A stretch of 64,000 nucleotides of DNA from Syntrophobacter sp963666995. GTDB taxonomy: Bacteria; Desulfobacterota; Syntrophobacteria; Syntrophobacterales; Syntrophobacteraceae. This document shows positions 44,755 to 53,597 of this stretch, piece by piece. Positions within the stretch are counted from its first letter, which is position 1. Each line of letters starts with the position of its first letter. The notes under the pieces were generated by a model, which was not told the DNA's origin, ran no database searches, and saw only the letters and a list, made by a program, of their open reading frames with translations. The position numbers and the translations under genes were made by a program. The stretch spans positions 806,001 to 870,000 of the forward strand of contig OY762941.1 of NCBI GenBank assembly GCA_963666995.1, in the 5' to 3' direction.

Positions 44755-47214
44755 CTACCTGTCCGTGTCCGGCATGATAAAGTCGATTGATCCGATGACC
44801 GCCTGGAAGTCGGAAATCATCCGCCCGCGAGCCATGAGCGGCACTGTCTGGAGCAGAGGGAAGTCCGGGGAGCGGATCCGCATGCGGTAAGCCATGTTCA
44901 GTCCATCGCTCACCACGTAGTATCCCTGCTCTCCGCGGGCCACTTCGGTAGCCGCGTACGCCTCGCCTCGGGGCATCTTCGGGCCGCGGGTCACGTTGAC
45001 GAAGTGATGAATGAGGCTTTCGATGTCATTTAGCGCATCCCGCTTCGGAGGGATCGAATACCGGTAGTCGTCCGTCATAGTGCGTCCCGGAGGCATCTGT
45101 TCCGCCGCCTGCCGAATGATCCTGAGACTCTGCCGCATCTCCTCGAGCCTCACCAGATATCGTGCATAACAATCCCCGTCGTCGAAGACCGGGATGTCGA
45201 ACTGAAAGGCTTCGTAGGCGGAATAGGGAATTTTCTTTCGCAGATCCCACTCCAGACCACTGGCCCTGAGGTTGGGCCCGGTCACTCCCCATTCCATTGC
45301 GTCCTTTTTGGAAAGGTATCCAATCCCTTTGGTCCTGGCCTTGAAAATCGGGTTCCGGGTCATCAGGGCATCGTATTCCCTGATGCGTGATTCGAATATC
45401 CCGGTAAACGCGTCGACGTGCTCCTTCCACCCATCGGGAAGATCCATGGCCACGCCCCCTATCCGGAACCAGGAGGGGTGCAGCCTGCCCCCGGTGATGG
45501 ATTCGATGATGTCCATGATCATCTCGCGCTCGCGAAACGTGTAGAAGTTCAGACTCATCATACCGACGTCATGGACGAAGGTCCCGAACCACACGAGATG
45601 ATTGCTGAGCCTGAAGAACTCCGCGAGCATGACCCGGATGAACTGCGCTCGATCGGGGACCTTGATCCCGGCAAGCGTTTCCACGGCAGTGAGGTAGGCC
45701 AGGTTGTTCGCGACCCCGTTCAGGTAGTCCACGCGATCCGTGTACGGAATGAACTGATGCCAGGACTGATGTTCCCCGATTTTTTCAGCCCCACGGTGGT
45801 GGTAGCCGATGTCCATGTCGAGATCGGTGATCGTCTCGCCGCGCAGGGCGAGAATAAACCGCATGACCCCGTGGGTGCCGTAGTGATGCGGCCCGTAATT
45901 CAACAGGAATTCGTGATCCTCATCCCTGCCTTTGAAGAACAGCCCGGCGTCGAGCGGCTGATGGACCTCGGCATCTTCCCGAGTGTAGGGAGGCATTTCG
46001 GTCGCACGGCCGGGATGGCTCTTCAGGAGCGGATGCCCGACCCAGTCGTGAGGCATGATGATCCGGCGCAAATCGGGATGCCCGCGGAACCCGATCCCGA
46101 ACATATCGAAGACCTCGCGTTCGTACCAGTTGGCGGAAGGCCAGATCTCCGTAATGCTTTCCGTCTCGGGAGTCTTGCCGTTCAGTCCCACCTTGAGGCG
46201 CAGCCGGCCGGCGTCTTCAAACGAAAGCAGATGGTAGACGAGCGTGAAATCGGGAAGAGGCGGGCAAACGGTTTTTTCGGGCCGGGCAACCCCGCTCACA
46301 TCCGGGCTGGCCTTAAGCCTGCTCTCTTTCCAGACGTCCTCGCCACCGCGGTCTCTTCTTTCCGACTCGTCCACGGCCGTCACATCTTCGAGGCGCAAAA
46401 ACCGGGGCGACGCCTCTTCCTTGAGGAACCTCAGCACATCCTTCAGCCTGCTTTCGTCCACTTCGAACGCAGGCATGTCCGAGGTGTGCGGGATCTCGCG
46501 CACCGCTTCCCCGAACCGGTTCGACAGTTCGGAGGCGAGGGATTTTTGAGTTTCGTTCAGCTCGATCCTTCGAGCCGGAGGGGTCCACATGACGTCCGAG
46601 CGGCTGCCCCAGAATTCCGGCGGCACCACGGATGTCCCCCTGTTCGGCAATCCCTGGTATCCGGGCCCTCGGGTGTCTCGAGATTTCGTCAGGCCGTCCA
46701 CGAGGATGCTTCGGTCCGAACCCTGAGTCCCGCCTCCGAGGTGCAACACGGCCCGGCTGGGTTTTTCCCCGGCCGCGATCTTTTCCTGGAGCTGCATCAG
46801 CCCATACAGCAGCGCTTCCGGCCTCGGCGGGCACCCCGGAACATAAACATCGACCGGAATGATCTGATCGACCCCCTGGACAACGCTGTAGACATCGTAC
46901 ATGCCGCCGCTGTTCGAACAGGACCCCATGGAAATCACCCACTTGGGTTCCGCTATCTGCTCGTAGAGCCTGAGCACGACGGGGGCCATCTTTTTGAAAA
47001 CGGTCCCCGAGACGATCAGAAGGTCGGCCTGCCTGGGAGATCCTCTGAAGACCTCGGACCCGAACCGTGCGATATCGTAGCGGGCCGTAAAGGCCGCCGC
47101 TTCTTCTATAAAGCAGCACGAAAGGCCGAAAAACATGGGCCACAGGCTGTTTTTCCTGGACCAGTTGATGACGGTGTCCAAAGTGTTGAGGACGGCGCTT
47201 TCGGAGTCTTTCAT
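44755..47214 (-). CDS. nuoBCD: NADH-quinone oxidoreductase subunits B, C and D fused
   Basis: A single 819-residue open frame. Residues 1-160 are NuoB (FFGLSCCFIEEAAA, SMGSCSNSGGMY and PGCPPRPEALLYG for cluster N2). A linker precedes a NuoC-like domain (VYHLLSFEDAG, EREVFDMFGIGFRGHPDLRR). The remainder is NuoD (NYGPHHYGTHGVMRF, YHHRGAEKIGEH, VDYLNGVANN, SLNFYTFREREM). No stop or start separates them. ATG 47214 overlaps the nuoA stop. Fused CD is common and BCD is known but rarer. Confidence 0.93.
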   Translation of the reverse strand: MKDSESAVLNTLDTVINWSRKNSLWPMFFGLSCCFIEEAAAFTARYDIARFGSEVFRGSPRQADLLIVSGTVFKKMAPVVLRLYEQIAEPKWVISMGSCSNSGGMYDVYSVVQGVDQIIPVDVYVPGCPPRPEALLYGLMQLQEKIAAGEKPSRAVLHLGGGTQGSDRSILVDGLTKSRDTRGPGYQGLPNRGTSVVPPEFWGSRSDVMWTPPARRIELNETQKSLASELSNRFGEAVREIPHTSDMPAFEVDESRLKDVLRFLKEEASPRFLRLEDVTAVDESERRDRGGEDVWKESRLKASPDVSGVARPEKTVCPPLPDFTLVYHLLSFEDAGRLRLKVGLNGKTPETESITEIWPSANWYEREVFDMFGIGFRGHPDLRRIIMPHDWVGHPLLKSHPGRATEMPPYTREDAEVHQPLDAGLFFKGRDEDHEFLLNYGPHHYGTHGVMRFILALRGETITDLDMDIGYHHRGAEKIGEHQSWHQFIPYTDRVDYLNGVANNLAYLTAVETLAGIKVPDRAQFIRVMLAEFFRLSNHLVWFGTFVHDVGMMSLNFYTFREREMIMDIIESITGGRLHPSWFRIGGVAMDLPDGWKEHVDAFTGIFESRIREYDALMTRNPIFKARTKGIGYLSKKDAMEWGVTGPNLRASGLEWDLRKKIPYSAYEAFQFDIPVFDDGDCYARYLVRLEEMRQSLRIIRQAAEQMPPGRTMTDDYRYSIPPKRDALNDIESLIHHFVNVTRGPKMPRGEAYAATEVARGEQGYYVVSDGLNMAYRMRIRSPDFPLLQTVPLMARGRMISDFQAVIGSIDFIMPDTDR

Positions 47215-47627
47215 CTCTTTTGCGCCCCCGGCCCCCACTCGAGACCTCCCTTCATCCAGATGTAGAGAAGGCTTACTGCAAGTATGAGGATGAAGAAGGA
47301 AACCTGGAACCATCCCGGCCATCCGAGCCGCTCGAACGCCACGGCCCAGGAAAAGAGATAGGCGGCTTCCACGTCGAAGATGAGAAAGAAAGTGGCCACC
47401 AGATAAAACGGAACCGGATAGCGGTACCGCACGAGGCCCGTGGGGATGATTCCGCTTTCGTAAGGCCTGAGCTTCTCGCGATTGGGCTTTTTGACTCCCA
47501 GCCAACTGCTGAGAAACAGTATCACGAGAATCAAACCCATCACGGCAGCAGTATAAACCACCAGGCTGAAAACACCGGGCTCCCACGGAGACAAAGCCTG
47601 AGCAGTCTGGTACGGCACTGGTTCCAT
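47211..47627 (-). CDS. nuoA: NADH-quinone oxidoreductase subunit A
   Basis: 138 residues, three helices, with KLRPYESGIIPTG and PFYLVATFFLIFDVEAAYLF. GAGGA seven bases before ATG 47627 fixes the start. It is the first gene of the nuo operon, so the promoter lies in 47628-47890. Confidence 0.94.
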   Translation of the reverse strand: MEPVPYQTAQALSPWEPGVFSLVVYTAAVMGLILVILFLSSWLGVKKPNREKLRPYESGIIPTGLVRYRYPVPFYLVATFFLIFDVEAAYLFSWAVAFERLGWPGWFQVSFFILILAVSLLYIWMKGGLEWGPGAQKR

Positions 47628-48049
47628 AGATGATCCTCGACACAAACCGGGTTTTCAGGGGCTGAAAAACACTGAGGGAAGCCGCAGCCCAATCGTTACC
47701 CCGCAGGCTTATCGGCAACCGGGTCCAGCCGTCCGGATCACTTCCGTCGAAGCCTTCTTCGATCGACCTCGACGGCTCCGGACCACGCATGATGACTGAG
47801 GCCCGATCCGAACGGCAAAAAATACAGTGAGGAAAATCTAAGAACAAGGCTTCAAAAGTCAAGCAAGACAAGAGCAGCTCTATCTATAGGGAGGTGGACT
47901 CTATTTGTTTTGCATGCAGATATTTCGATGAATTAGGGAGGCGGGTGCTCTTTGCAGGCATTATTGAGTATTGCACCGAAGACAGTCCACTCGGCCGCGA
48001 TCCCGATTTCACACTATCCCCTGACCGGCCGGAACTCGGGAAGGATGAT
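47628..48049. other. Upstream region of nuoA
   Basis: About 420 bases; it must hold the nuo promoter, but no convincing boxes were identified. A GTG frame at 47894-48157 (plus) overlaps this and the next small gene; it carries CFACRYFDE near its start and is discussed in findings. Confidence 0.35.
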
Positions 48050-48229
48050 CTAGTCTCTCCTGAAGAGGCAGGCGGCGCCCTCCTTCGTCCCATTCGATTC
48101 CACGATGCAATCGTGGTGTTTCCACCCGACGGTATGTTTCACATCCATATAGGCTGAGAATTTGCGGTCAAACTCGTCGGAATCCGCTTCAAAAGTCTCG
48201 TACAAGTACTTATGCAGTTTTGACCCCAT
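48050..48229 (-). CDS. Small hypothetical protein (59 residues)
   Basis: ATG 48229 to TAG 48050 encodes a hydrophilic protein starting MGSKLHKYLYETFEADSDEF and ending with CIVESNGTKEGAACLFRRD. GGGTGGTG lies eight bases upstream. The composition looks protein-like but no family was recognised. An overlapping plus-strand frame at 47894-48157 competes, so only one is likely real. Confidence 0.4.
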   Translation of the reverse strand: MGSKLHKYLYETFEADSDEFDRKFSAYMDVKHTVGWKHHDCIVESNGTKEGAACLFRRD

Positions 48230-48536
48230 TGATTGTCACCACCCTTTCTGCCGAACTCATTTTAAGATAAGCCGTGGGCCATGAACATCAAGGGTTCTCC
48301 GGTCTCCATCCGTCGTCCATCTCCCCCGTATAAGGAAGTACGGTTGAATACAGTTCCCGGGCAGTCAAAATACATTCTTCACCTGATTCAATAATCCCCC
48401 GATGTGAATAGAATCGCAATCCTGGTGCTCCGATCCCGCTTTATGTGATATACTATTTTGAGTCGGCAAATGCGCCCCGGAATCTATAATCCGGATTGAG
48501 TTGTCGGCCTGAAACACCGTGAGGAGGAGACACTTC
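48230..48536. other. Intergenic region
   Basis: About 310 bases, moderately AT-rich near 48360-48480, likely the promoter of the small protein gene that follows. Nothing else is seen. Confidence 0.35.
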
Positions 48537-48710
48537 ATGAATACCAGCATGACCCTCGATGAAAGGATCAAGAAGTTTCTGGCTCTGTCCCGAATTTACG
48601 TCTGCCTTGACACTCCATCCCTGGCTGCGACCCCGGAGAAGATTGCTCTGCCGCCGGTTCCCGATCCGGATGAACCCGTTTCGAACGAACCCGGGCTTGG
48701 ACCGCAATAA
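48537..48710 (+). CDS. Small hypothetical protein (57 residues)
   Basis: ATG 48537 is preceded by a strong GAGGAGG. The product starts MNTSMTLDERIKKFLALSRI and ends in a Pro-rich acidic tail (PPVPDPDEPVSNEP). No family recognised. It lies 124 bases before the next gene on the same strand and may share its transcript. Confidence 0.5.
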   Translation: MNTSMTLDERIKKFLALSRIYVCLDTPSLAATPEKIALPPVPDPDEPVSNEPGLGPQ

Positions 48711-48834
48711 CGGGGAAGGGATGATTCGCTTCGTGCCTGGTTCTGCCTGCGGCGGCAAAATCAATGCGTTTCCGGATGAACATTGAATGGAACCCGGGCG
48801 GAGCCCGCGGTTCCTTCTTTTGAAGAGGTACACG

Positions 48835-49374
48835 ATGGCCGAAATAAAGAGCACCCTCGATCTGGTCATGGAACGGACCAAAAATCTGACGATGACCGAG
48901 CAGGAAAAACGCCAACAGGCCCTTGCCGAATTCAGGACGGGCGTGAGCGCGCTGATCCGAAAATATGCGGATGGAGTTCTTTCGCCCGATCAATTGCAGA
49001 ACGAGCTTGGACTACTGGGGAGAGCATCCGGAGGCCGGGACAGGGGAGTTATTCTCGATGAAATCGCGAAACGGATCGATCCCGATCGCGACAACCAAAG
49101 ACTGCTGGATCTGCTGAACGAAATCTGCAAGGCAGGCACTGCCCCGATAGAATCCGCCCTCGATGAATACGATCGAGCCGTCGCGGCCAAATCTCACGAG
49201 AGGATCGAGGAACTCAGGGTCCTTCTCGCTCATTCATTCGGGATCTCCGGTTCCGCCGTCCAGCCGAACCTTGGTGCGGACAGTGACTGGGCGGTTGTAC
49301 GGCAGGCAATCCGGGAGCGGTTCGCCACGGAGTTGCAGCGCGAAGTCGGCTCCCTCAAGTGCAGATTCGTCTGA
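48835..49374 (+). CDS. Conserved-type helical hypothetical protein
   Basis: 179 residues from ATG 48835 with GAGG upstream. Nearly all helix (KSTLDLVMERTKNLTMTEQE, then further charged helices), no membrane segment, no catalytic motif. Cytoplasmic and probably structural or regulatory. I do not recognise the family; a longer start at 48787 would add 16 residues. Confidence 0.65.
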   Translation: MAEIKSTLDLVMERTKNLTMTEQEKRQQALAEFRTGVSALIRKYADGVLSPDQLQNELGLLGRASGGRDRGVILDEIAKRIDPDRDNQRLLDLLNEICKAGTAPIESALDEYDRAVAAKSHERIEELRVLLAHSFGISGSAVQPNLGADSDWAVVRQAIRERFATELQREVGSLKCRFV

Positions 49375-49539
49375 CCGGGAGGTGACCGGCATCGGCTTCA
49401 ATCCTCCGCCTTGACTTTGGCAATGTGGCGCCGCCCTCATGCCGGCTGACCGTCGGCTGAAACGGCCATCCGCCGGGCGGCTACCTCGCCCGCGGGGTCG
49501 GATTCCAATGGGCACAGGCGGTTGAATGAGTATCATGTC

Positions 49540-50199
49540 CTAAATGAACCTGAACCAGTAAGCTTCCACGTTTTCGAAATTCTTCCGAACCCGGTCTGCG
49601 CCGGCAATGACGTCGCCGTGGCCGGAGAGCAAGTACTCGACATCCAGTTTCGCAAGTTTCTTGATGCTTTCCTTGAGAGTTGCCCCGTTGCCCCCGGGAA
49701 GGTCGGTTCGGCCCAGTCCGTCCTTAAAAATCACATCCCCGACGAAAAGCGCCTTCTTGTCCGGCCAATAAACCGAAATGGATCCGGGAGAATGCCCCGG
49801 AGTGTAGACTATCTCGAGTTTCAGGTCCTTTATTTCGAGGTTCCCCTCTTCCAGAAAAAAATCCGGTGTATAGGATTCCTGATCCAGGCTCACACCCAGG
49901 GCTCCCCCCATTTCCTGAAACAGTTGCCAGTCTCTCTCATGGAGGGCAAAAAGGGCCGGAGTCCCGCTGAACCACTGGATGGCTTCCACATGGTCCGGAT
50001 GCGCGTGGGTGCAAATGATGAGGTCAAGGTCGGAAGGCTCCAGCCCGACCTGCCTCAAACCGGTCTTCACATGGTCGAAAAGGCGCATGTGCCCCGGGTC
50101 GATCAGGACGCGGGCGGGCCCGTCTATGAGAAACGTATTGCAGTTGTTGACGTTCATAGAGGTCCAGATGAAGCCGTGAAGTCCGTCTGAAATCTTCAA
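49540..50199 (-). CDS. Metallo-beta-lactamase-fold hydrolase (glyoxalase II-like)
   Basis: 219 residues. It has the metal-binding THAHPDHVEA, a second His in TPGHSPGSIS, Asp in FVGDVIFKDGLGRTDLPGG and a third His in LSGHGDV, as in glyoxalase II and related thioesterases. The start is TTG 50199 with GAAGGA eight bases upstream, since no ATG fits the N-terminus. Substrate unknown; thioester hydrolysis is typical. Confidence 0.87.
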   Translation of the reverse strand: MKISDGLHGFIWTSMNVNNCNTFLIDGPARVLIDPGHMRLFDHVKTGLRQVGLEPSDLDLIICTHAHPDHVEAIQWFSGTPALFALHERDWQLFQEMGGALGVSLDQESYTPDFFLEEGNLEIKDLKLEIVYTPGHSPGSISVYWPDKKALFVGDVIFKDGLGRTDLPGGNGATLKESIKKLAKLDVEYLLSGHGDVIAGADRVRKNFENVEAYWFRFI

Positions 50200-50801
50200 T
50201 TGCGGTATCCTTCCCTGTCAGCCTTCGGTACCCCGAAGTGAGACAACTTCCCATATCGCCCCGGCTTCTCCGCTCTTTCTCTTCCAGGGGGAAAAACCTC
50301 GAGCCCTTTGCAGATGAACACCAGATTAATACAGAACGGCGTATAAGACAACCGGTGTGGGGAGTAGCGGGACCGGACTCGAGCCTCGGAGTGCGCGTGC
50401 GCTCCGGATTCCGGGGAACAGTCGTCGTTTAGGGCAATAAATCGGTACACCGCCCGGTATGTCGGGGCGCAATGAACGAGCTGTCGCCCAAAGGAAAAGC
50501 CGAGGCCCGATGAAATCGGGATTCGTCATTCCAGCGGAGGCCGGAATCCAGACTCTTTGAAATTATTGGATAATTCGAATTCACGATTTGGACCCTGGCT
50601 CTCGCCGGGGTGACGTTTCTGGACAAACGGCTCATTTTTCACTTGGATTCTATTTGGGGAACAGACCCTGAAGACCGCCTCCCATTACCCCTCTTCGAGC
50701 CCCCCTTGCAGTGGTCTCCGGGGGGCTCCCTCCGTGAGGCGCATTTCCCGAAGTCCCCTACAGATGGCCCCGTACCAGTGCCGTGCGTTACGATCGAGCG
50801 A
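50200..50801. other. Intergenic region with repeat and strong hairpin
   Basis: About 600 bases. Repeat family 2 copy B occupies 50517-50651. A nine-base perfect stem, GAGCCCCCC (50697-50705) with GGGGGGCTC (50720-50728), follows; it may stop the minus-strand transcript ending at 50802 although no T-run follows. No gene is supported. Confidence 0.5.
50517..50651 (+). repeat. Dispersed repeat family 2, copy B
   Basis: Matches 44594-44730 in the same orientation, sharing GGATTCGTCATTCC, GACTCTTTGAA-like and GCCGGGGTGA blocks and TCATTTTTC. The left hairpin is ATTCCAGC-N4-GCCGGAAT and the right hairpin ACCCTGGC-N4-GCCGGGGT. Confidence 0.75.
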
Positions 50802-51542
50802 TCATGGGGTCGATTTGTAGATACTGCCCACCCAATATTCGCGCATCAGGGGCAGCCATTTGCTCGTACCGCAGTTCACGAAAATATCGGCACCGCCTCC
50901 GGGCGTTGCGTCGCCGGGCACGGCGATCGAAAGGGTGACCGGCACCTTCGAGTTTGCCGCTACCGTGACCGATTTAGTCGCTCCTTCTAGAGCATCCGCC
51001 ATGAATGTGGAGCCATAAAGAACGCGGTAAGGAGTGACGCGAGTCCAGGCAAGGACTGTCTTGCTTGCAGCGGTGTCATTCACCAGGTTGCACTTGACTT
51101 TGACCGTACCTCCGGCAGCGGGGACCGGAGAACCCGTGATCTGGCAGTCAGTCAACCTGATGGGCAGGGGCTTAAGGTAGATCGAGCCCAGGGACTTTGT
51201 CTGAGACGCGGTCAAAGTGACTTGCGTCTTGTTTTCAAAGAGTGTTTTGTTGTTATAGTACTCGTGGATATAATTGGTCGAATAGGCTTCGAAATAGTAG
51301 GTTCCAGCGGACAGACCGCTGATCGTGAAGGTTGTCTGAGGGGGAAGAACGTATGCTCCTCCCGTATAGTCCCAGCCCGAAGTCCCTGAATTGAATTTAT
51401 ACACGTCGATTCTACCGGTATCGTGCAATGCCAGGCCGGTCGACTGATCGAGCATTTCACCGGAGACGGTCGCAGCTTCCGCCGAGAAGCACGAGATCAT
51501 GAGAACAAGGACGACACTCAAAAAAAAGGCTGATTTCTTCAT
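50802..51542 (-). CDS. Secreted hypothetical protein
   Basis: 246 residues. A Sec signal peptide (MKKSAFFLSVVLVLMISCFS, then AEAA cleavage site) precedes two beta-rich parts. The first resembles a carboxypeptidase-regulatory or Cna-B-like domain (TTFTISGLSAGTYYFEAYS), the second an immunoglobulin-like fold with CNLVNDTA. GGGAG precedes ATG 51542. Extracellular or periplasmic binding role is plausible; function unknown. Confidence 0.7.
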   Translation of the reverse strand: MKKSAFFLSVVLVLMISCFSAEAATVSGEMLDQSTGLALHDTGRIDVYKFNSGTSGWDYTGGAYVLPPQTTFTISGLSAGTYYFEAYSTNYIHEYYNNKTLFENKTQVTLTASQTKSLGSIYLKPLPIRLTDCQITGSPVPAAGGTVKVKCNLVNDTAASKTVLAWTRVTPYRVLYGSTFMADALEGATKSVTVAANSKVPVTLSIAVPGDATPGGGADIFVNCGTSKWLPLMREYWVGSIYKSTP

Positions 51543-51922
51543 GGTGACTCTCCCTGGTTTGCGAATACCGACAGATGCACCGGCTATGCCCGGGCATCCA
51601 CAACAACCCCGGCCACAGGACCCGGCAGGACGATAGATTTTCCCCCTGGCCGGGCGATCGTATCGAACCCGCAGCGTTTCCGTTTCGCACAGGGGGCCGG
51701 TCTGCGCCTGACGGATGTTGCTCCCGGCAATGGCCCTTCTCACCAGAACGTGTGATCTAAAATGTTGGTAGCCCAGTTTCATATGACGAGACACGATGAT
51801 TCATTTATGTCATTCTTGAGGGTCTGCTGCAACCGATTTCCCGTACTGGAAGGAGCATCCCTTACCTCAACCCCGGCACGAGCGGCATGGAGCCTATTCC
51901 CGCTCCTTAGAAGATAAAGAAA
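51543..51922. other. Divergent intergenic region
   Basis: About 380 bases between the secreted protein and the CheB-CheR gene; holds divergent promoters but no gene I can support. Confidence 0.3.
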
Positions 51923-53401
51923 ATGGACTCTGATACAGGAAAGACCAAAGAAAAGGCCTTCCCTATCGTGGGAATCGGCGCTTCGGCCGGAGGACTTGAG
52001 GCCTTCGAGCAGTTTCTGCGCGACACGCCCGCTGACAGCGGTATGGCCTTCGTTCTGATTCAACATCTCGACCCAACCGATGAAGGCTTCCTGCCTGAAC
52101 TTTTGCAGCGTTTCACCCGGATGAAGGTCGTGCAGGTCGAGCATGGAATCAGAGTCAAACCCGACTGTGTTTATGTGAGTCCGCCGAACAGGGACGTGTC
52201 CATCCGGCAGGAGACCCTTCGTCTTCACGAACCGCCGGCTCCCGGGGAATTGCGACTCCCCGTCGATTTCTTCTTCAGGCACCTTGCGGACGACCAGGGG
52301 GAGAGGAGTATCGGGGTCATTCTTTCCGGCACCGGAATGGATGGGACCCTTGGACTCAAGGCCATCAAGGGAAAGTTGGGAATGACCATGGTGCAGGATC
52401 CCGCCTCCGCCAAGCATGACGGTATGCTGAAAAGCGCAATCGATGCGGGTCTTGCGGATTACATCGGCCCCGCCGAAATCCTGCCCGCAAAGCTCGCCGC
52501 CTATGTCAGGCACTCCTTCTTCGGCCTCAGGCAAGGGGCAGCCATGGAGAAGAATATTCTCGGCGCACTCGAGAAGATCTTCACGCTTCTGCGGACGGCT
52601 ACCGGATACGATTTTTCCCGTTACAAAAAAAACACCGTCCGCCGACGGGTCGAGAGACGGATGGGAATCCATGAGATCGACAGGGTCGCCGACTACGTCC
52701 GTTTCGCTGAAGAGAATCCGCAGGAACTCCAATTGCTCTTCAAAGAACTGTTGATCGGGGTGACCAACTTTTTCCGGAACCCGGAGGCTTTTCAGGTGCT
52801 GAAGGAAAAGGCGATCCCCGAACTGTTGAAAAGCGGGACGACAGGCCGGACGCTGAGGATATGGGTTCCCGGGTGCTGTACGGGGGAAGAGGCCTATTCC
52901 ATCGCAATCATCCTGAAAGAAGCATTGGACAAAGGCGGGCACCAACCGCAGTTGAAGATCCGGATTTTTGCAACCGACATCGATAACGATGCACTCGATA
53001 GAGCCCGCCAGGGTAGATATCAGCCGAATATTTCAACCGATGTGTCTCCCGAGCGCCTGGAAAGGTTCTTCGCAAAAGAGGAGAGCGGTTACCGCGTCCG
53101 CAGGGAAATCCGGGAAATGGTGGTCTTCTCGATCCAGAATGCAATCATGGACTCACCATTCACAAGGCTGGATATCCTCAGTTGCAGAAATCTCCTCATT
53201 TATTTCACTCCCGAGCTGCAAAAAATGCTCCTCCCCGTGTTTCACCATAGCCTGCATCGTCATGGCATTCTCTTTCTCGGCCCCTCCGAGACTATCGGGG
53301 GGTTCACGGATCTCTTCGCGCCCCTGGACGTCAAATGGAAGCTCTACACTCGCCGGGAATCCGCCGTGCCCAGAGGAAATTCCGTTTCGGCAGCGGTGTG
53401 A
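51923..53401 (+). CDS. CheB-CheR fusion protein (methylesterase plus methyltransferase)
   Basis: 492 residues. Residues 12-190 are a CheB methylesterase (GIGASAGGLEAF with the catalytic Ser, IQHLDPTDEG with His, LSGTGMDGTLGLKA with Asp). Residues 210-490 are CheR (TNFFRNPEAF, SAM site VPGCCTGEEAYSIA, ATDIDNDALDRA, DILSCRNLLIYF). Unlike most CheB-CheR fusions it has no C-terminal PAS or kinase domains and no N-terminal receiver. No che genes are adjacent. ATG 51923 has only a weak ribosome binding site. Confidence 0.9.
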   Translation: MDSDTGKTKEKAFPIVGIGASAGGLEAFEQFLRDTPADSGMAFVLIQHLDPTDEGFLPELLQRFTRMKVVQVEHGIRVKPDCVYVSPPNRDVSIRQETLRLHEPPAPGELRLPVDFFFRHLADDQGERSIGVILSGTGMDGTLGLKAIKGKLGMTMVQDPASAKHDGMLKSAIDAGLADYIGPAEILPAKLAAYVRHSFFGLRQGAAMEKNILGALEKIFTLLRTATGYDFSRYKKNTVRRRVERRMGIHEIDRVADYVRFAEENPQELQLLFKELLIGVTNFFRNPEAFQVLKEKAIPELLKSGTTGRTLRIWVPGCCTGEEAYSIAIILKEALDKGGHQPQLKIRIFATDIDNDALDRARQGRYQPNISTDVSPERLERFFAKEESGYRVRREIREMVVFSIQNAIMDSPFTRLDILSCRNLLIYFTPELQKMLLPVFHHSLHRHGILFLGPSETIGGFTDLFAPLDVKWKLYTRRESAVPRGNSVSAAV

Positions 53402-53597
53402 CCGCTCCGGGAAGCTCTTCCGCGAGATTCCTTGAAAAACCGGATTCACATGACATAGAATACCCTCGATAGATTCTGGAAGAACACCCGATACACGGAT
53501 TGCCGACACCCGTAGATCCCGCGACCGGCTATCGGCCTGATTGGTGTGACCGCCGGGGATCGATGTGCACAAAGCAAAAAGGAGTTCCGAGCCGATC
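53402..53597. other. Intergenic region before sppA-like gene
   Basis: Short gap with an AAGGAG at 53579-53584, the nearest ribosome binding site to the following gene. No gene seen. Confidence 0.3.
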
